Shown piece after piece: positions 11,700-24,744 of a stretch of 64,000 bases of DNA. Positions within the stretch are counted from its first letter, which is position 1. Every line of letters begins with the position of its first letter. The notes beneath the pieces were generated by a model. It saw only the letters and a list, made by a program, of their open reading frames with translations. It was not told where the DNA came from and ran no database searches. The stretch is taken from the NCBI GenBank assembly GCA_030248295.1, contig JASANH010001401.1:1-64000 (forward strand), given 5' to 3'. This DNA comes from Mesodorylaimus sp. YZB2_4. Its lineage: Eukaryota; Nematoda; Enoplea; Dorylaimida; Dorylaimidae. The translations under genes were made by a program, and so were the position numbers.

Positions 11700-11980
11700 A
11701 GTCGGAGACGCTGCAAGGAATGCGAGAACTGCAAGACTGCGGGTGAGTGGTTGTGCGGCTAGGGCCTTTACATACAGACAGGGAGCCCCAATCGAGGTAC
11801 CTGCATCGGGACGTGAAACCAGAGAACTCCGCCATCTATCGACCGCCGGACACGAGGCGGGTGTTCGTGCTGGATCTGGGCATGGTGCGCGAGTGGCGGA
11901 GTCCGAAGGGCGTGACCTACCGACCGCGAGAATCGGCGCCGCTCCGTGGGAACCTCAAGTGCTGTCCGAGCACAGCCTGA
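11700..11980 (+). pseudogene. Direct partial copy of TTBK-like kinase
   Basis: It resembles the kinase gene from the end of its second coding exon (ETLQGMRE then DCG), through the intron, into the third exon: YLHRDVKPEN, RPPDTRRVFVLDLGMVREW and RGNLK. Similarity stops there: the frame ends with CCPSTA and TGA where the intact copy reads YASVNALK. There is no N-lobe and no C-terminal exon. The intron is retained, so it arose by DNA duplication rather than retroposition. Confidence 0.8.
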
Positions 11981-12524
11981 AATCATATCAACCAGGATAG
12001 AGACACTAAAAAAGTGTATATCGCAACCCTTGTACCCCCCCCCCCCCCGGCCGATAATCACCACACAAAGTCATGATTAATGGATTTGAGGAAAGTGCTG
12101 TATCGCTTCAGTGCTGTCATCATCTTCACTCCATTTGTGTCGCTGTCTACCATGTAAATAGAATGCCAGTAATGCGTAAGCACAAAATCTTGTGACTTTC
12201 GCTCTGATCTCGTGATGAGGTTGCCCTATTGTCTTTGGATCTGCTTGAATTCGATGAGAATTGGTGGTGCGTTTCACGCAGCGTAGATAGGATTTCTGTA
12301 TCAGGTGGGTCTGAGACGGAGAAACCCAGTCAGCTGTATGTACAGTCGCAGGAGTTGGCACCAGATTTGACCTTGTGAAACGTACAAAATAGGCAGATGG
12401 CGTTTCCTAGAGCTCGATACAGTATGACATAAAAGGACGCGCTGACTACTGTCTAGAACTGCATTCATGAGAAAGACAATGTTGCCAAGCAGACTAAGGA
12501 AATTCTCGACTGTTGACCACTTCT
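11981..12524. other. Intergenic, poly-C tract
   Basis: Contains a run of about 12 C near 12037-12048. No supported gene. Confidence 0.4.
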
Positions 12525-13020
12525 TTACAAGGTGGCTTCGCAGGCGCCTAATCTCACACATCGACCATTACCATCACGAACAAAGTTTGGCTTGCAATAA
12601 CATCCAGGTTTACATTTCATGGCGCAGAGTTTACCAGGATCTTCGCAAGTGGGGTCGCACTGGCCACAATCCATGAACTTTTCATTTCTTCTACATCTGC
12701 ACAGATTCCTCCGAACACAGTGGCCATTGTACGCCGAAAAGAGAATATAGCCCGGCTTGCAGACGCACCCGGCCTGACATACAGCAGAACACGTTCCGCC
12801 ATTTGGATTGGAACAGGTTGGTGGGCAAGCTGAAGCGCACTCCCTGTACTCGGAATTTGGCAAACAGAATTGACCGACTTCTGGGATGGAACCAAGCTGC
12901 AAAAAGAAACACGGACAAATGTGAAAAATTAAAACTGAAAAATGTGAGCCGCACTATATGGGCTTACCCCGAAACACGGACAACAGAATAGTAAAAGAGA
13001 TAACCCCAAAAATGCGCCAT
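12525..13020 (-). CDS. Secreted protein with two TIL-type cysteine-rich domains
   Basis: The main exon (12896-12525, acceptor ttgcag) encodes two tandem trypsin-inhibitor-like repeats. The first contains CASACPPTCSNPNGG, CQAGCVCKPGY and CVRRNLC; the second contains CGQCDPTCEDPGKLC, CKPGCYCKPNF and CVRLGAC. Spacing of ten cysteines per domain fits the TIL family of extracellular protease inhibitors. A candidate signal exon (13020-12968, MAHFWGYLFYYSVVRVS) ends at a strong donor but in phase 2, whereas the main exon needs phase 0, so the true first exon is unresolved. A TATA box lies upstream. Confidence 0.75.
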
Positions 13021-13081
13021 CACGTTACTCGTGAACTGTATTTGGGTGCAAGCTGCTGTTGGTTCAAAGATGGCATGGCGC

Positions 13082-13089
13082 TTATATAC
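13082..13089 (-). promoter_or_regulatory. TATA box of TIL-domain gene
   Basis: Minus-strand tatataag about 62-69 bases upstream of the candidate start at 13020. Confidence 0.5.
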
Positions 13090-15104
13090 TTGGCGGTTGT
13101 GAATGGCCCTCTTGTCAATGACTCACAAAAGGCTTGACTTCAGAATGGCAAAACAGTTTGAAGTTTATAAGCATGACTGCGCTGTTTTGAGCGAGTTGGT
13201 TAAAGATTAGATAACCAACATGTTGTTGGTCACAGGAAGGAAGAGCAAACATCTGGACGTAAAAAACCCGATCAGTAAGCTGTTCGTGCTTTCACTGTAC
13301 ATACGTTCAGTAGCGGCTAGTCTGGCTTAATACGCAGAGGCGGGAACTGCAAAGCATCAGGAAATTAGGACCATAAAATCTTTAAAAAAGCTCTCGAAGT
13401 TTTCTTGCCACTCGCGCATAAGCAGAATCAGTTGATTGAAATTATGTTGCAAGTTTGTAAAGCAGCAAAAAAGGTAAAGCATCAAAAAAGGATCGAAGTC
13501 GCCTGAGATTTAGCGGCAGAATATGGCATGAGCCGATCCACCGAACGGGATCACGCTCCGATACATCGAATCGACTATAGCTTTAGCACCGTTGAGGTGG
13601 ATGAGTCTTTGCCAAAAGCTATTGTATGCAACTTATGCAACTCTGCGTCTGTGACATAAGCCCTCCCACCCTACTCTGTGACAAAGTCAGTTGCTGAATT
13701 GTCACTGTGCCTTACCTTTGAAAAATTCCTGAAAGTGCCCTGCTTTCGCAGAACCTGTGTCACCCGAGTCTTCATTAGATCTACGCTATGATAAGGACAA
13801 AGGCCAGAGACCATTGCCGCTAAAGCTAGGACTCGCAGGGTATAATTGTCTGCCAGATTCAACGCATGATTGCTGGTGTGTAAATCCTAAACAGGTGCTT
13901 TGTGAGTAATGGTTTGGAGGAAATGGCTGAATAGGGGCATTGTGAGTGAACTTGCATAAATCGGATGAAGAAGAACCTCGATTCGCTGCTCTATTTCAAT
14001 GTCCGATGTTTCGTCTGTGTTTTGTTACGAGTGATCCCGAGTACTTTATTTTACAGAATGGCCTTTTATGGGGTGTCTGTGCGGGGAGTAGGCATTCTAG
14101 GTCTGTAGGGATAGTTTTATTATTGATGCTAGTGGAATAATGTGTACGCCACAAAGAAAAGCGTCAGGTGCGTGTGAGTGGAGCAGTATGTGCACGCGCA
14201 TGGATGCACGCATCAAAATGGCATTAGTGGATCGTGATTGACGCACATGCACAGGCGAGTGACTTGAACACGAGAGACCTCCATACAGCGCGAGACTTGA
14301 ATTCGAGTTCGTCCAGGAATACAATAGCCGATTCGCTATTCGAATGTGTCGTCGTTCATTCGCACATATATCGTCGACAAAAGACGCCGAAAAAAGCTTC
14401 GCGTCAGGTCTATCTGCTGTTTGGCGAGATGTACTTGGTTGCGATATGTGGGTCATCCGAAGAAAATTGTCGACGATGGAGAGAGGGAGGTAAGAAAGGC
14501 CTCCTCTCTCCTCCCGGGCTGCACACTATGGATGGACACGTTTTATGTCCTCGTGCGCGTCCTTGGACGTGCGTGATCGCCGTAATGTCCTCGGCGATCA
14601 TTCTGATCGAGGCGCCAGTCGGGGCCGTCAAGACGAACGGAAATGCGCGTCCTTGGGGATGAATGGTTGGGAATGCTTGATATCAAAAATCCTCTCTAGA
14701 TTATGGACGCCGACTTGACTCGAGCGTAAATAGGGCTTCCTTGTGGGCAATACTAAAAATACCTTTACCTACCTAGGTTTTTCTCATAATCGCATTTCTC
14801 ACCAACGACCGGTTCGAGGACAACATGGCGCAGTGGCCCATGTCGGCGCCTCGTCCTGTTTGCTCGCCTTTGGTTGCCTGGCTCGACGGTGGTGTTCCTT
14901 TGTCGTCCTCGTACCTGTGTGCTCAGACGGTCGAGACCATTCCTGCAACCGGGATATCCGCGTTCGCCTCCCCATCGTCCACCTTTTTTGCCATCGTTAA
15001 TCTAAAAATATCTTATTACCCTCAGATCGGCCACCCCGGCTCGTGTGACCTGAACGAGAGAGCAAGCTTGCCCCATTTGACTCCAGTATTCAAAGGCGGA
15101 CAAC
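13090..15104. other. Intergenic, no supported gene
   Basis: Open frames here (for example 14234-14662) have no domain, signal peptide or consistent splice partners. Confidence 0.4.
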
Positions 15105-18100
15105 ATGATTTCGTCGGCCCTAGTGACTCTTCTTGCTGTTCTTGGTAAGTCACCATAGGACTGTTTGTAAGGCCCTAGTTGCCAAAAATTCCTGGTCACT
15201 TGTCAGTACATACGTTCAAGATAGTGTCCTTCCCCGATAGCTCTGCAGTCTCTGAGGAGTACATTAGTCGTGCGGGCATACTAACAATAAGTATGACTGC
15301 AAGCATGCAGCAGTCTCAATCCAGATCCCCATGCCCACTAGCAATGACTATTCGCGCCCTTGCACGGACTGCCCACCCATGCAATGCAATCTTTCGAAGT
15401 TACTCATGCAACTAGTTCGCATCTTTTTCGTCTCATACTGAACTGCGGATGTCTACATTCTTGAACTTTGCACTGTTGCATGGGATGTCCTTGTCTAGAT
15501 ACGTTAGTGCCATTCACCTTCTCGATATCTTCGCGACCTTGTTTTGATCTAGACCCATAGTTCAGCGCACCTTGCTCGACTCCTCGTGATTGATGACTAG
15601 AATGAGCAAGATCGAACAGCATTTACAGTTTTGCTTTCATTTATCGGATGGGCGATATCTAGGCCGTCATCCTTTTTTGCCGATTCGACAAAACCTATTC
15701 TAATGATACGCTTCATGCCGTATCTTAGAAACGAATCACTTGCTATCACGTGGAACGAGATGGGCATGTCCAGACCACGTTTTTTGGCTGTCTCTCCTTG
15801 ACACTGCTGAATCAGTGGCGAGAGGTGGGAGGACTTCGCAAATGGAAATGTAACACATTACTAGAAAAAGATAATTGGTATGCTGTACGCGTGATTAGGT
15901 GCACGACCCGATGCACTCGGGTTTCCGTTTTCGTTATGTACAGTTTTTTAGATTGCACTCTAGTTTGACACACAGACTATAGATAGCATAGCAGGGCACG
16001 CAGCAATTTCTGTGCACGACCCTCTTTTTTGAATGAATAAATGATCTGGAAACCTATTTGGCCATGACACTGACTCGAAATACAGTCGAAAAATATTTGC
16101 CCAATTGTTGATATGAACGGTGTCATTAATCTTTGTTGACATGCCTAATAATCGAGTTTGTCCAGTCTAGCGTATTTCACATTTTTCTGTGGTTTTTCTT
16201 CTCCCGCATTGTACAAAACAATTTTAGCTGGCCTTTTTTGGAGATGATTCATTAGTGCGATAAACTTGGTTTCACTCTTTTGTTCCGCTGAGTGGTTCTA
16301 TTTCTAGCCTAGTCGAAAATAGTGTCAAACGCGTGTTTAGTGTTTATTTACCAAGGCAATAAGTGAGTCGTAGCGTGACCATCGAATTGGGGCTTTGGAG
16401 GGGCGGAACTGAACTATGGCATGGACACATGAGTGAATACAGTACATGATGTACTAAAGAGGATTGTGCAAGCAATTATAGTATCGTAAAACTTCCTTTT
16501 TCCCAGTTGCCGACGTAAGATCGGATCAAGAATGCAGTTTTCGTTCGGACGCTGAGACCGGGTACAAAGCGTCCTGGGTATACGATGCACAAAACAAGCG
16601 GGTGCAATTCGCGATCGAAGCCAAGCAACGTGCAGATAATTTCTGGACTGGCATTGGATTCGGGCGAACTATGGTAAGTGGACTGGTCTCAATGGCTGAC
16701 CAGGCAGATCGGGGTGACCTTTGCTGTTTAGAGAAACGGTGACATGGTGATCATTGCAAGCAGCGGAGGCCGTGTCAGTGCCTCGGACAGGTACGAGTGA
16801 ACATAATGTTGCCTAGTGAATTGTGCTTTGCATTGTGATGATTACAGGCATGGCACTGGCTATTCAGAACCAGCCATCGATGCGCAACAGGATGTACAAA
16901 ATTTCGTTGGAAGAATAGAAAATGGGATTGTGTACGCAACTTTCAACCGTCTCGTCAACACCAATGACCGAGAAGACAACCCATTGGAAGACCCTAGCCT
17001 CAATAACTGCCAATTTTTCATGTTTCCAACCACAGGCGGTTCAGTCAATGCCAATGGCGGCGATCCCTTAAAGGTCACTTTGGAAAAACATACTTATGCG
17101 CCTACGACAAAGTTGATTTGTAATATTTCGCGATGCATTGGTGGCGCTGAAGGTCAAACGCCTCCTGGCGCTGGATCGGCCTTGAGCAATAATATATTAG
17201 GTATGCAGGCACTACGTGCGATGAAGCCTTGTTCTGTTACATGTATTGGTGTAGAAGTCGCACGTGACGCCGTCACGGGAAACCGCAGTCAATCATCCAA
17301 ACCCGGAGGACAAGCGTCGACCCCCGCAGCAGCCAACGCTCAACCTGGACAACAAGTGGGTGCTGGAGCTCCTCCTCAAGCTGGATCGGCCCCAGAGACT
17401 AGTGGAGCTGCTGCAGGATCTGAAACCCCGCCTGGCAAGTCACTTTTGCTAGTAGCACCATTGTGACCCTCAAGGATCATATTATTTTGTCTTTCAGCTT
17501 GCGAATATGTGGACGGCAAGTACAAGATCCAGTGGTATTACACCGAAGCAACTAAACGCTTGACCTTTACTTTGACCACACCGCTGCAACCTGCGAGATG
17601 GACTGGCATTGGATTCGGTCAGCAGATGGTAGGAGACTCGGCGACGCTTCAACGAGTACAGTAATTGCCTGAGCTGCCTTCTTTCCTTTTAGCAAAACGG
17701 TGACATGATCATCATTCAAGACAACAATGGAGTCAAGGCTACCGATCGCCACGGCACTGGGCACGTCGAGCCAGCCTTGGATGCTCATCAGGACATCGAA
17801 GCTTTCAAGGGCTCAGTAAACGCTGGTATTCTCCAAGCCACTTTTAACCGCCTCTTGAACACCAATGACAAGGACGACTTGCCTGTCGACGACGAGGCTC
17901 AGAACAACTGTCAATACTTCATGTTCCCTGTGGCGGGTGGTAGCGTCGATGACCAAGGCAAGATACAAATTCACGACTCAACTCCCAAGGTCAAATTGAT
18001 CTGCAATGCTAAGTCGTGCAAGAAACCGGCTGAATCAGCCCTCGCTGGAGCTGGTGGCGAACAACCGACAGGGAATGAGGGTCCCAATGGAAACGAGGGA

Positions 18101-19563
18101 TCACCTGCAAAAGCTGCTGCTGGTGGCAATGGTCCTGCCGCCGGAACAGCTCCTGGAAGCGTCGGGTCAGAAACATCTCCGAGCGCCAATGGCCGTGGTC
18201 AGCAAACTGGAAGCGATAGTACTGCTGCGGCAGGGGGTGCTAATGGTGCAGCTGGACAAGGTTCTGGTAGCCAGGCCGCCGGAGGACAACAGTCCGGCAG
18301 TCAATCTGGACCTGCAGTCGGGGGTAGCCAACCAGGACCTGCAGGCAATCAAGGGTCGTCTGGAGCTGCTGATGGGGCTGAAGATTTTCAAGGAGGCGGT
18401 GGCCAAGCTGGTGCAGGTGGCCAACCAGCCGATGGCGCCCAGAGTGCAGGTAGCCAACCAGCCGGCGGCGTTCAAGGTGCAGGCGGTCAACCAGCTGGAG
18501 GCGCTCCGGGTGCGGGTGGCGCTCAAGCCGCTGGTGGTCAAGCAGCAGCTGGCGGCCAGGCTGCAGCTGGTGGTGAAGCTGGAGAACCATCAGCCGGAGG
18601 TGCGTCTGGAAGTCAGGCTGGCGCGGAAGGAGCAGCTCCCGCTGGAGGCCAAGGTAAGGATTGGCATGTCTTGCTATCGTAGGCTGCACATCTGACGGGT
18701 AGTCTTGCTTCAGGGGCCTCGCGTCCATGCCCGGCTCGAAAGGACCATCACCTGTGCGCGCAGTATGTCGATGATTATTTGAGCGTGGTGTACTCTCGTT
18801 TCCCCAAAACGGATGTTATCACAAACAAGGTAATGCTTGCGGATCATCAGGGCTCGTACTCGGTGCACTGTGAAGTTTGGACATATCCTAGGCTTGCGGT
18901 CTTCTGGCCACGAATCAAGAAGGCATTGTTCTCCGTGAATGTTGCCACTACCTGTCTTCCCACTGCGGCCGCTTCATCGATCAGTACGTTGCCGGAATCA
19001 GCGCCTCAGGAGCTGCTGGCGGTGCTGCTCCTATTCCGTCTGCTGCAAGTGGCGCTGCCGCTTCCGCACCCCCTGTTGTCCCCGCAACTTCTTCTGCCAA
19101 CCCTAACGTACCAGCCGGCGGTGCAAACAATGGCGCAGCTGGAATCGCTGGACGAGGCGGCCCAACTGGTGCTGCTTCAACCCCTACACCAGAATCTGAA
19201 GAAGTCACCGATAACGAAAACCCCGCCGAGCCGCAGCCCTCCACTCTGAACTCCAATCCAGCATCTAACAACGAAACGGGAAGCCAGGGCCCTGGAGCTA
19301 CGCAAGGTTTAAGTCCAGTCTCTCCGTCTAATCCTAATCCACTAGCTTCAGCCGCTGATCGAGGACCAGAGGTTCAGCCAGCTGCAGCCTCGGCGCACTC
19401 ACCCAATGCACCAAATCCAGCTTCGGGCTCTGCTGCCGCGCCCAACGCTCCTGAACCGAAGATCGCGGGCGGCGTCGCTCCGTCTGGTGGCGCACCTCCG
19501 CGTCCGCTTCCAAATGATCAAAGCCAGCCTGACGCCGCAGGTAAACCAGGAGCCAAACCTTAG
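15105..19563 (+). CDS. Secreted protein with two DOMON domains
   Basis: Eight exons join in frame: 15105-15144, 16507-16673, 16732-16790, 16848-17434, 17498-17628, 17693-18653, 18714-18829 and 18892-19563, about 910 residues. Exon 1 is a signal peptide (MISSALVTLLAVL). Two DOMON modules follow, each with FWTGIGF/WTGIGF, a break at M|xNGDM, HGTGxxEPAxDAxQD and a CQxFMFP strand. A long Gly/Ala/Gln-rich linker comes after the second. A cysteine block (CPARKDHHLCAQY..ACGLL..ECCHYLSSHCGRF) and a Pro/Ala/Ser tail end the protein. DOMON folds bind haem or sugars in other proteins; here the ligand is unknown. Intron 1 is about 1.36 kb. Intron 4 uses a GC donor. Confidence 0.85.
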
Positions 19564-20342
19564 ACATCAGCACGATGAAGAGTTTGTCAAAAGTGATCAA
19601 ATGTAAAAACCTGAAGCTTATACGCTCTCGGAATTTTTTTCTCTTTTGATTTTTACTTTTTGCTTTTGTTCTTGCCCTTGGTCTGACTATATCGCACAAA
19701 TGCCCAACCTAACATCTGTTACTCCCTTATAATTGTAAAGGCCCCGGTGCTATGGCATGATTCCCTATCCGTGCTCCATTACCCTGTCAGGACATTGCTA
19801 TGCAGTTGATGGTACGGTATTTATGAAACTAGGCGTTTGCTCTGCAGATTTTGGTTCGCATTTACTTCTACTACTAGTAGTGCACTGCACTGCCTTTCAC
19901 TTTTATAGTTGCTCTATGTCATAAAGTGTTACACGCTTTTAGCTGTCGTTATTGTGGACTGGTGCACAGAAATAATGAGCAAGAAAAGGGAAACAACGAC
20001 AGGCCGCAAACAGGGGTCAAAACGCGACTCCAACTTTGACTCATGTCAGCACCAGTTCATTAGTCGCGCGCTGCGTCTGAAATGGAAGTTCGTCCAATGA
20101 CAGATATCACGCCTTTTACATGTTGTACATATATCTGAACCAAGTGCACAGCCCAGACTCATCTAATCGTCATAACTGTCATGGGAGACGTCATATTCGT
20201 CGAGCAACCACGTTGCTAGGTGATTTTGTAACAGCTCTTCGGTGATCTGGCTCGCAATCGACCTACACTAGCTAAAATCGTCTCCGCCGCATGAAGAGGA
20301 TCAATCAATGGTTGTGTCGGCTTCACCCTACTATTAGCAAGG
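19564..20342. other. Intergenic
   Basis: 3' flank of the DOMON gene and 5' flank of the first lectin gene; no other supported feature. Confidence 0.4.
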
Positions 20343-23300
20343 ATGAAGAAATATTTTGCAGATGTTTGTTTTGCGTTTATCGTCCACATAGCAGTCCAAC
20401 CGTGTTCAGGTACTTTTGTGCTTTTAAAATCGTCCTGGTCCTCGTCAACTAATGTGCACTTTAGGCCAATGTCCCACTGGCTATAGCGCCATGGCAGGCA
20501 TGTGCGTGATGATGGGTCAAAGGTTGCCGTGGGAAAGGGCTCAAGAAGCCTGTGTTAATGACGGAGCTACACTTATTGCCGCAAAACTAAAAGAGCATTG
20601 GGATCAAGTGGGGTAAAGATAAAATAAGCTTGAGCAACTTTGGCAAAACAGAAGACTCGATTTTTAGAAACGTTCCCGTACAACAACTGACAAGTGTGTG
20701 GTTTGGACTACACTATTACAAGGACACTGGCAAGTGGGAATGGTCTGATGGATCAGCTTTCCACCCAGAAAAGGATTGGGCTCCATGGGGCACTGGCCAA
20801 CCAAACACAAAACAAGGAGAATGTGTCGTGATCAAAGTCGATCCTAAACAGGAAGGCAAACCTAGCTGGTATATGTCATCATGCGAAAAGGCAATGACTG
20901 CTGTGTGCATCAAAGCTCAGCCAGTAAGTTGTGTCGAGATACCACACGGGACGACCTCGGTCTATGGCTACTGTAAGTAGTTTTTTGCGCTTTTAGACCA
21001 CCATCGGCACAGGTAAGTGGTGGATGAGGTACTGTAAGTAGAACACTAGCTAGGCACAAAGCCGTCCATTTCAGGCACCCCAGTTACCTTCCCAACGTTT
21101 CCTAATGTCAGTAAGTGACCCAGTTCCGAAACAGAATATGATATACTGTAAAGCGCCAAAGCGTGCGTAAATTTCTAGCGTGTCCACCCGGTTTGATGGC
21201 CTTTGCTGGGAACTGCATGAAATACAGCCAGGATCCAAAGACATACGAGGATGCGAGCGCTTCGTGTAAGGAGGACAACAGCTACGTGCTCTACACCAAA
21301 GACCCGGCACTGTGGAGTTACGCCGAGTAGTATGTCGCGAGTCTTTAATGCTCGCAGAAGGATCAATATCATGCTGATACTTCTAGCATCCTTGGAGCAC
21401 AGCTAAGCAACTTTTGGATAGGGCTGTCTTACGACCAGGCCACGAAGAAATTCAAGTACTCAAACGGCGAAATTCACGACCCGACCAAAGATTGGGCACC
21501 ATGGGGTAGAGACCAACCAGGAACACCAGACTCATGGGCGGGGGACTGCGTCGGAGTTGAACAGGACTATGAAAGCGGCAAATACAAATGGGTTATGGTC
21601 GATTGCGCGAATGGCTTAACTGGTGTTTGCTTGTATAACATGCCTACCGTGGGTAAGCTAATCAGACTTTTTGCGCAAGGAGCCCTGCCCAACAGGCTTC
21701 TTCCAGCCACAACACCAACAACGACGACATCATCTTCGGCAAGCACTTCGACTGCGTCCACTAGCACGACAACAGCACCCATCACTTCAACCTCGACATC
21801 CACGACTTCTCCGACTACAACGACATCGACATCAACAACACTCACATCGTCCTCTACGTCCTCAAGCACCACATCATCTACCACCACCACCACCTCCACT
21901 ACCACTACCCCTACGAGTCCGTCTACCACCATCACCACCACCACCACTCCCACGAGTATATCATCGACCACCATCACCACAACTCCCACAACCCCCACAA
22001 CCATGTCATCACCGTCGACCAAAACCACACTTACTACCAGCTCTGCAACCACGCCCACGGTTCCCGCCTCTACAAGCAGAACCGCTTTATTGACGACATT
22101 TGCTGCATTATCCCCAAAGATCAGTGCAACAAGCAGTAGCGCTACAGTGACTACTGGCGAAACGTCTCCAATCGCAGTTTCTAGCACCGCATCGTCTGGT
22201 CATTCAAGCGCTATTACTGGTCTTCATGTTTCATCAACTTCCGACGCAGTAAAAACGAGCCCCGCTACCTCTGGAATTGCAGTAGCAACAGCCACTCCCG
22301 CGACATCGATCAGCAGTGCTTCCCCATCTGGGTCAAGAGTGGTGCACGACACGCCCACCAAGACTTCCACGCACGTAACTTCTCCAAGTTCAGCTTCTTC
22401 TACAAGCGCCGGAGCCCATCATTTGTCATCTGTGACATCTCCTATCGGCAGCACCTCTGCTCGGGCGGAGTTGCAGACGGATGGAAAACTGATATTGTCC
22501 AGTCCTAGCTTGCCTCCTTTTATCCATACTATGAGCCAATCAATCGGACGATCGACGATTGAAAGTAGCCTCAGCGGCTCATCAAGTGGGTCAACAGTGA
22601 TTCACACAGCCACCACTCAATGGAGTGTTTCGTCACCAGGAACCAACAAGAAAGAAACACGGTCAGGTACTCATACCGCTTCTTTATCAGCGTCTTTTCT
22701 GTCTTCTGCCACTGCAAACGCAATGCATATCACCTTGCGCTTATCAGGAAGTCATCGAACATTCAGCAGCACTGCCGCGGCCACACCTGATGCTTTAAAT
22801 GGACTGCATTCAGAAGCGGGCATTTCCAGGGCATTTAGTACTTCGCAATCTGGCAATGCCTCGGCCTATGCTCAGGCGCACAGTTCAAGTAGTTCGTCAT
22901 GGCCAAGCAGTTTTGGATTAGTCAACATCCCTGCAACAAGCACGAGCTCAAAGGAAGCAGACCAGGGTCATCAAGTTCCCTCTGCTACCCGAGATACCGA
23001 GCCGATCCAGAGCTCCAAAGGCAGCCCTTCTACGACTGCCAAGGACCTAAAAACAACAAGCATTGTCAGTTACAGTGCTTCGTCGACATCGACTGCGTCC
23101 ATCACGCCTATACGCCTATCTGGGTTAGGGTCTTCGACTGCGGACAGTGCAAGCACAAGCATTGCAAGTGGAACGGCTCCAAGTTCCCCTGCCTTGCCGA
23201 TAGCAACCTCATCCCAAAATCCAAGCAATGGCGCTCAGAGGGCCTCATCAAGCTCAAAAAAGAACTTTCCATCATTCACAGACAGCCATCACGTGACTGT

Positions 23301-24744
23301 CACTAGTTTCGTTAGCACACTCGCGAGCGCTTGGCCAACAAGTGCGTCTACCGTTTCCACTAAAGCATCACCTTTTGTTCTGGTCTCCGCATTCAGCCTC
23401 GCTTCGTCAACATACCCGCATACAGAAACCACCACCACCAGTTCTTCATCAGTCATTTCAAGTGTCACAAGTGCTTCGAGTCTTGGATCAACTATGATTT
23501 CAGGTACAAACTCCACAAGAAGCACCAGCACAGCTCCAACAACCACGACTACCTCCAGTACAGAGGCTCCATCTACTAGTACATCTAGCTCCGCATTGGC
23601 AACTACTTCGACAGCACCCATTACCACAGCAACCAGCACAACACCCACGACGCGTACTACCACAAGTACAACCAAACCAGCCACCAGTACTTTGACAAGT
23701 ACGAGCACTAGCACCAGCTCATCATCTTCCACAATGTCAAGCAGTACGAGTACCAGTACAACAAGCACTATGCCGAATAAGACCTCAAGCACGACGACAA
23801 TTATTCCAACAACTCCAACACCCCCCTCGAGTTCGACCTCCGAGTTTAGCACCACAAAGACAACACCGATCACTAGCTCAACAACTTCGACCACAACGAC
23901 AACAACTGCACCACCAACTCCAACATCCACCTCGAGTTCAACCCCCACATCATCCAGCACCACAAAAACAACGGCGACTACTAGCTCAACAACTTCGACC
24001 ACAACCACGCCGACCACATCCACAAGCATATCAACCACTACATTAACCACCCCAACATCCACGGCTACGTCCACTTCCAGCTCAGCCTTCACATCGGGCA
24101 CCACAAAGACAACTTCACCCACTTCAACCTCCTCTGCATCCAAGACTGCGCCTATAAAATCGACATCGGGATTGTTCAGTACGTCTTCTAGCTCCGCATT
24201 ATCCAGCTCTACCAGCAGCAGCAGCACAACTGCAAGTACAGTCAGCACACCGATAACATCATCCACGACCTCCATCACATCTACTTCTACTTTACTGTCT
24301 TCGTCCACCTCGTCCACCTCGTCCACTACATCATCCCCGTCATCAAACGGAAGTACGTCCTCTAGCACCGGCCAGTCGACCACGCATGGCTATTCTCTAC
24401 ACTCGTCTTTCTCATCACTTGCTAATACTGAAGGTACAGCCTGATTCTTCTGTTCTCTTGACCCCTATGAAATTGAGGCCCGTGTTTTCAGTTTGCATAA
24501 CGGGCCGTTTTCAACGTGCACCCCAGGCCGGACGACTGAACTCACAGCCGCTATCCATTGTTCATAGCATTCCTAACGAATCGACATGTGCGTCGATATG
24601 TTTGAGCCAATCGACATGCAGCAGTATTAGTTACTGTAAACAGAAACAGGAATGCTGGCTGTTCACTGTTACTGTCAAGCAAGCATGTGCGTCATTTGTG
24701 AAGGACAGTGCGTGTCAGCACTATGATCTGCTTAGCACAGTATA
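20343..24744 (+). CDS. Lectin gene A: signal, CTLD, CTLD, mucin stalk, PAN
   Basis: Exon 1 (20343-20409) encodes MKKYFADVCFAFIVHIAVQP, a signal peptide. CTLD1 (20465-20923) shows CPTGYSAMAGMC, VWFGLHYYKDTGKWEWSDG, APWGTGQPN and AVCIK. A linker follows (TTIGTG, then TPVTFPTFP in microexons). CTLD2 (21180-21652) shows CPPGLMAFAGNC, FWIGLSYDQATKKFKYSNG, WAPWGRDQPG and GVCLYNMP. After a 54-nt intron comes a Thr/Ser stalk of about 900 residues (21707-24434). The final exon (24499-24744) is a PAN/Apple-type domain with paired cysteines ending CQHYDLLSTV. It is a secreted, probably heavily O-glycosylated lectin-like protein. Gene B lies tail-to-tail with it. Confidence 0.85.
21707..24434 (+). repeat. 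Thr/Ser-rich mucin-like coding repeat
   Basis: A single exon coding almost only Thr, Ser, Pro and Ala, with short imperfect motifs such as TSSTTSTTTT. The antisense strand consequently shows long Val/Asp/Glu-rich open frames that are not genes. Confidence 0.9.

Noticed and set aside
14234..14662. 142-aa ORF
   Set aside because: Overlapped by equally long frames on both strands; no coding features.
23289..24383. Long Val/Asp/Glu-rich minus-strand ORF opposite the gene A stalk (also 21567-22187)
   Set aside because: It is the antisense shadow of Thr/Ser-rich codons; it has no independent start context, domain or splice structure.
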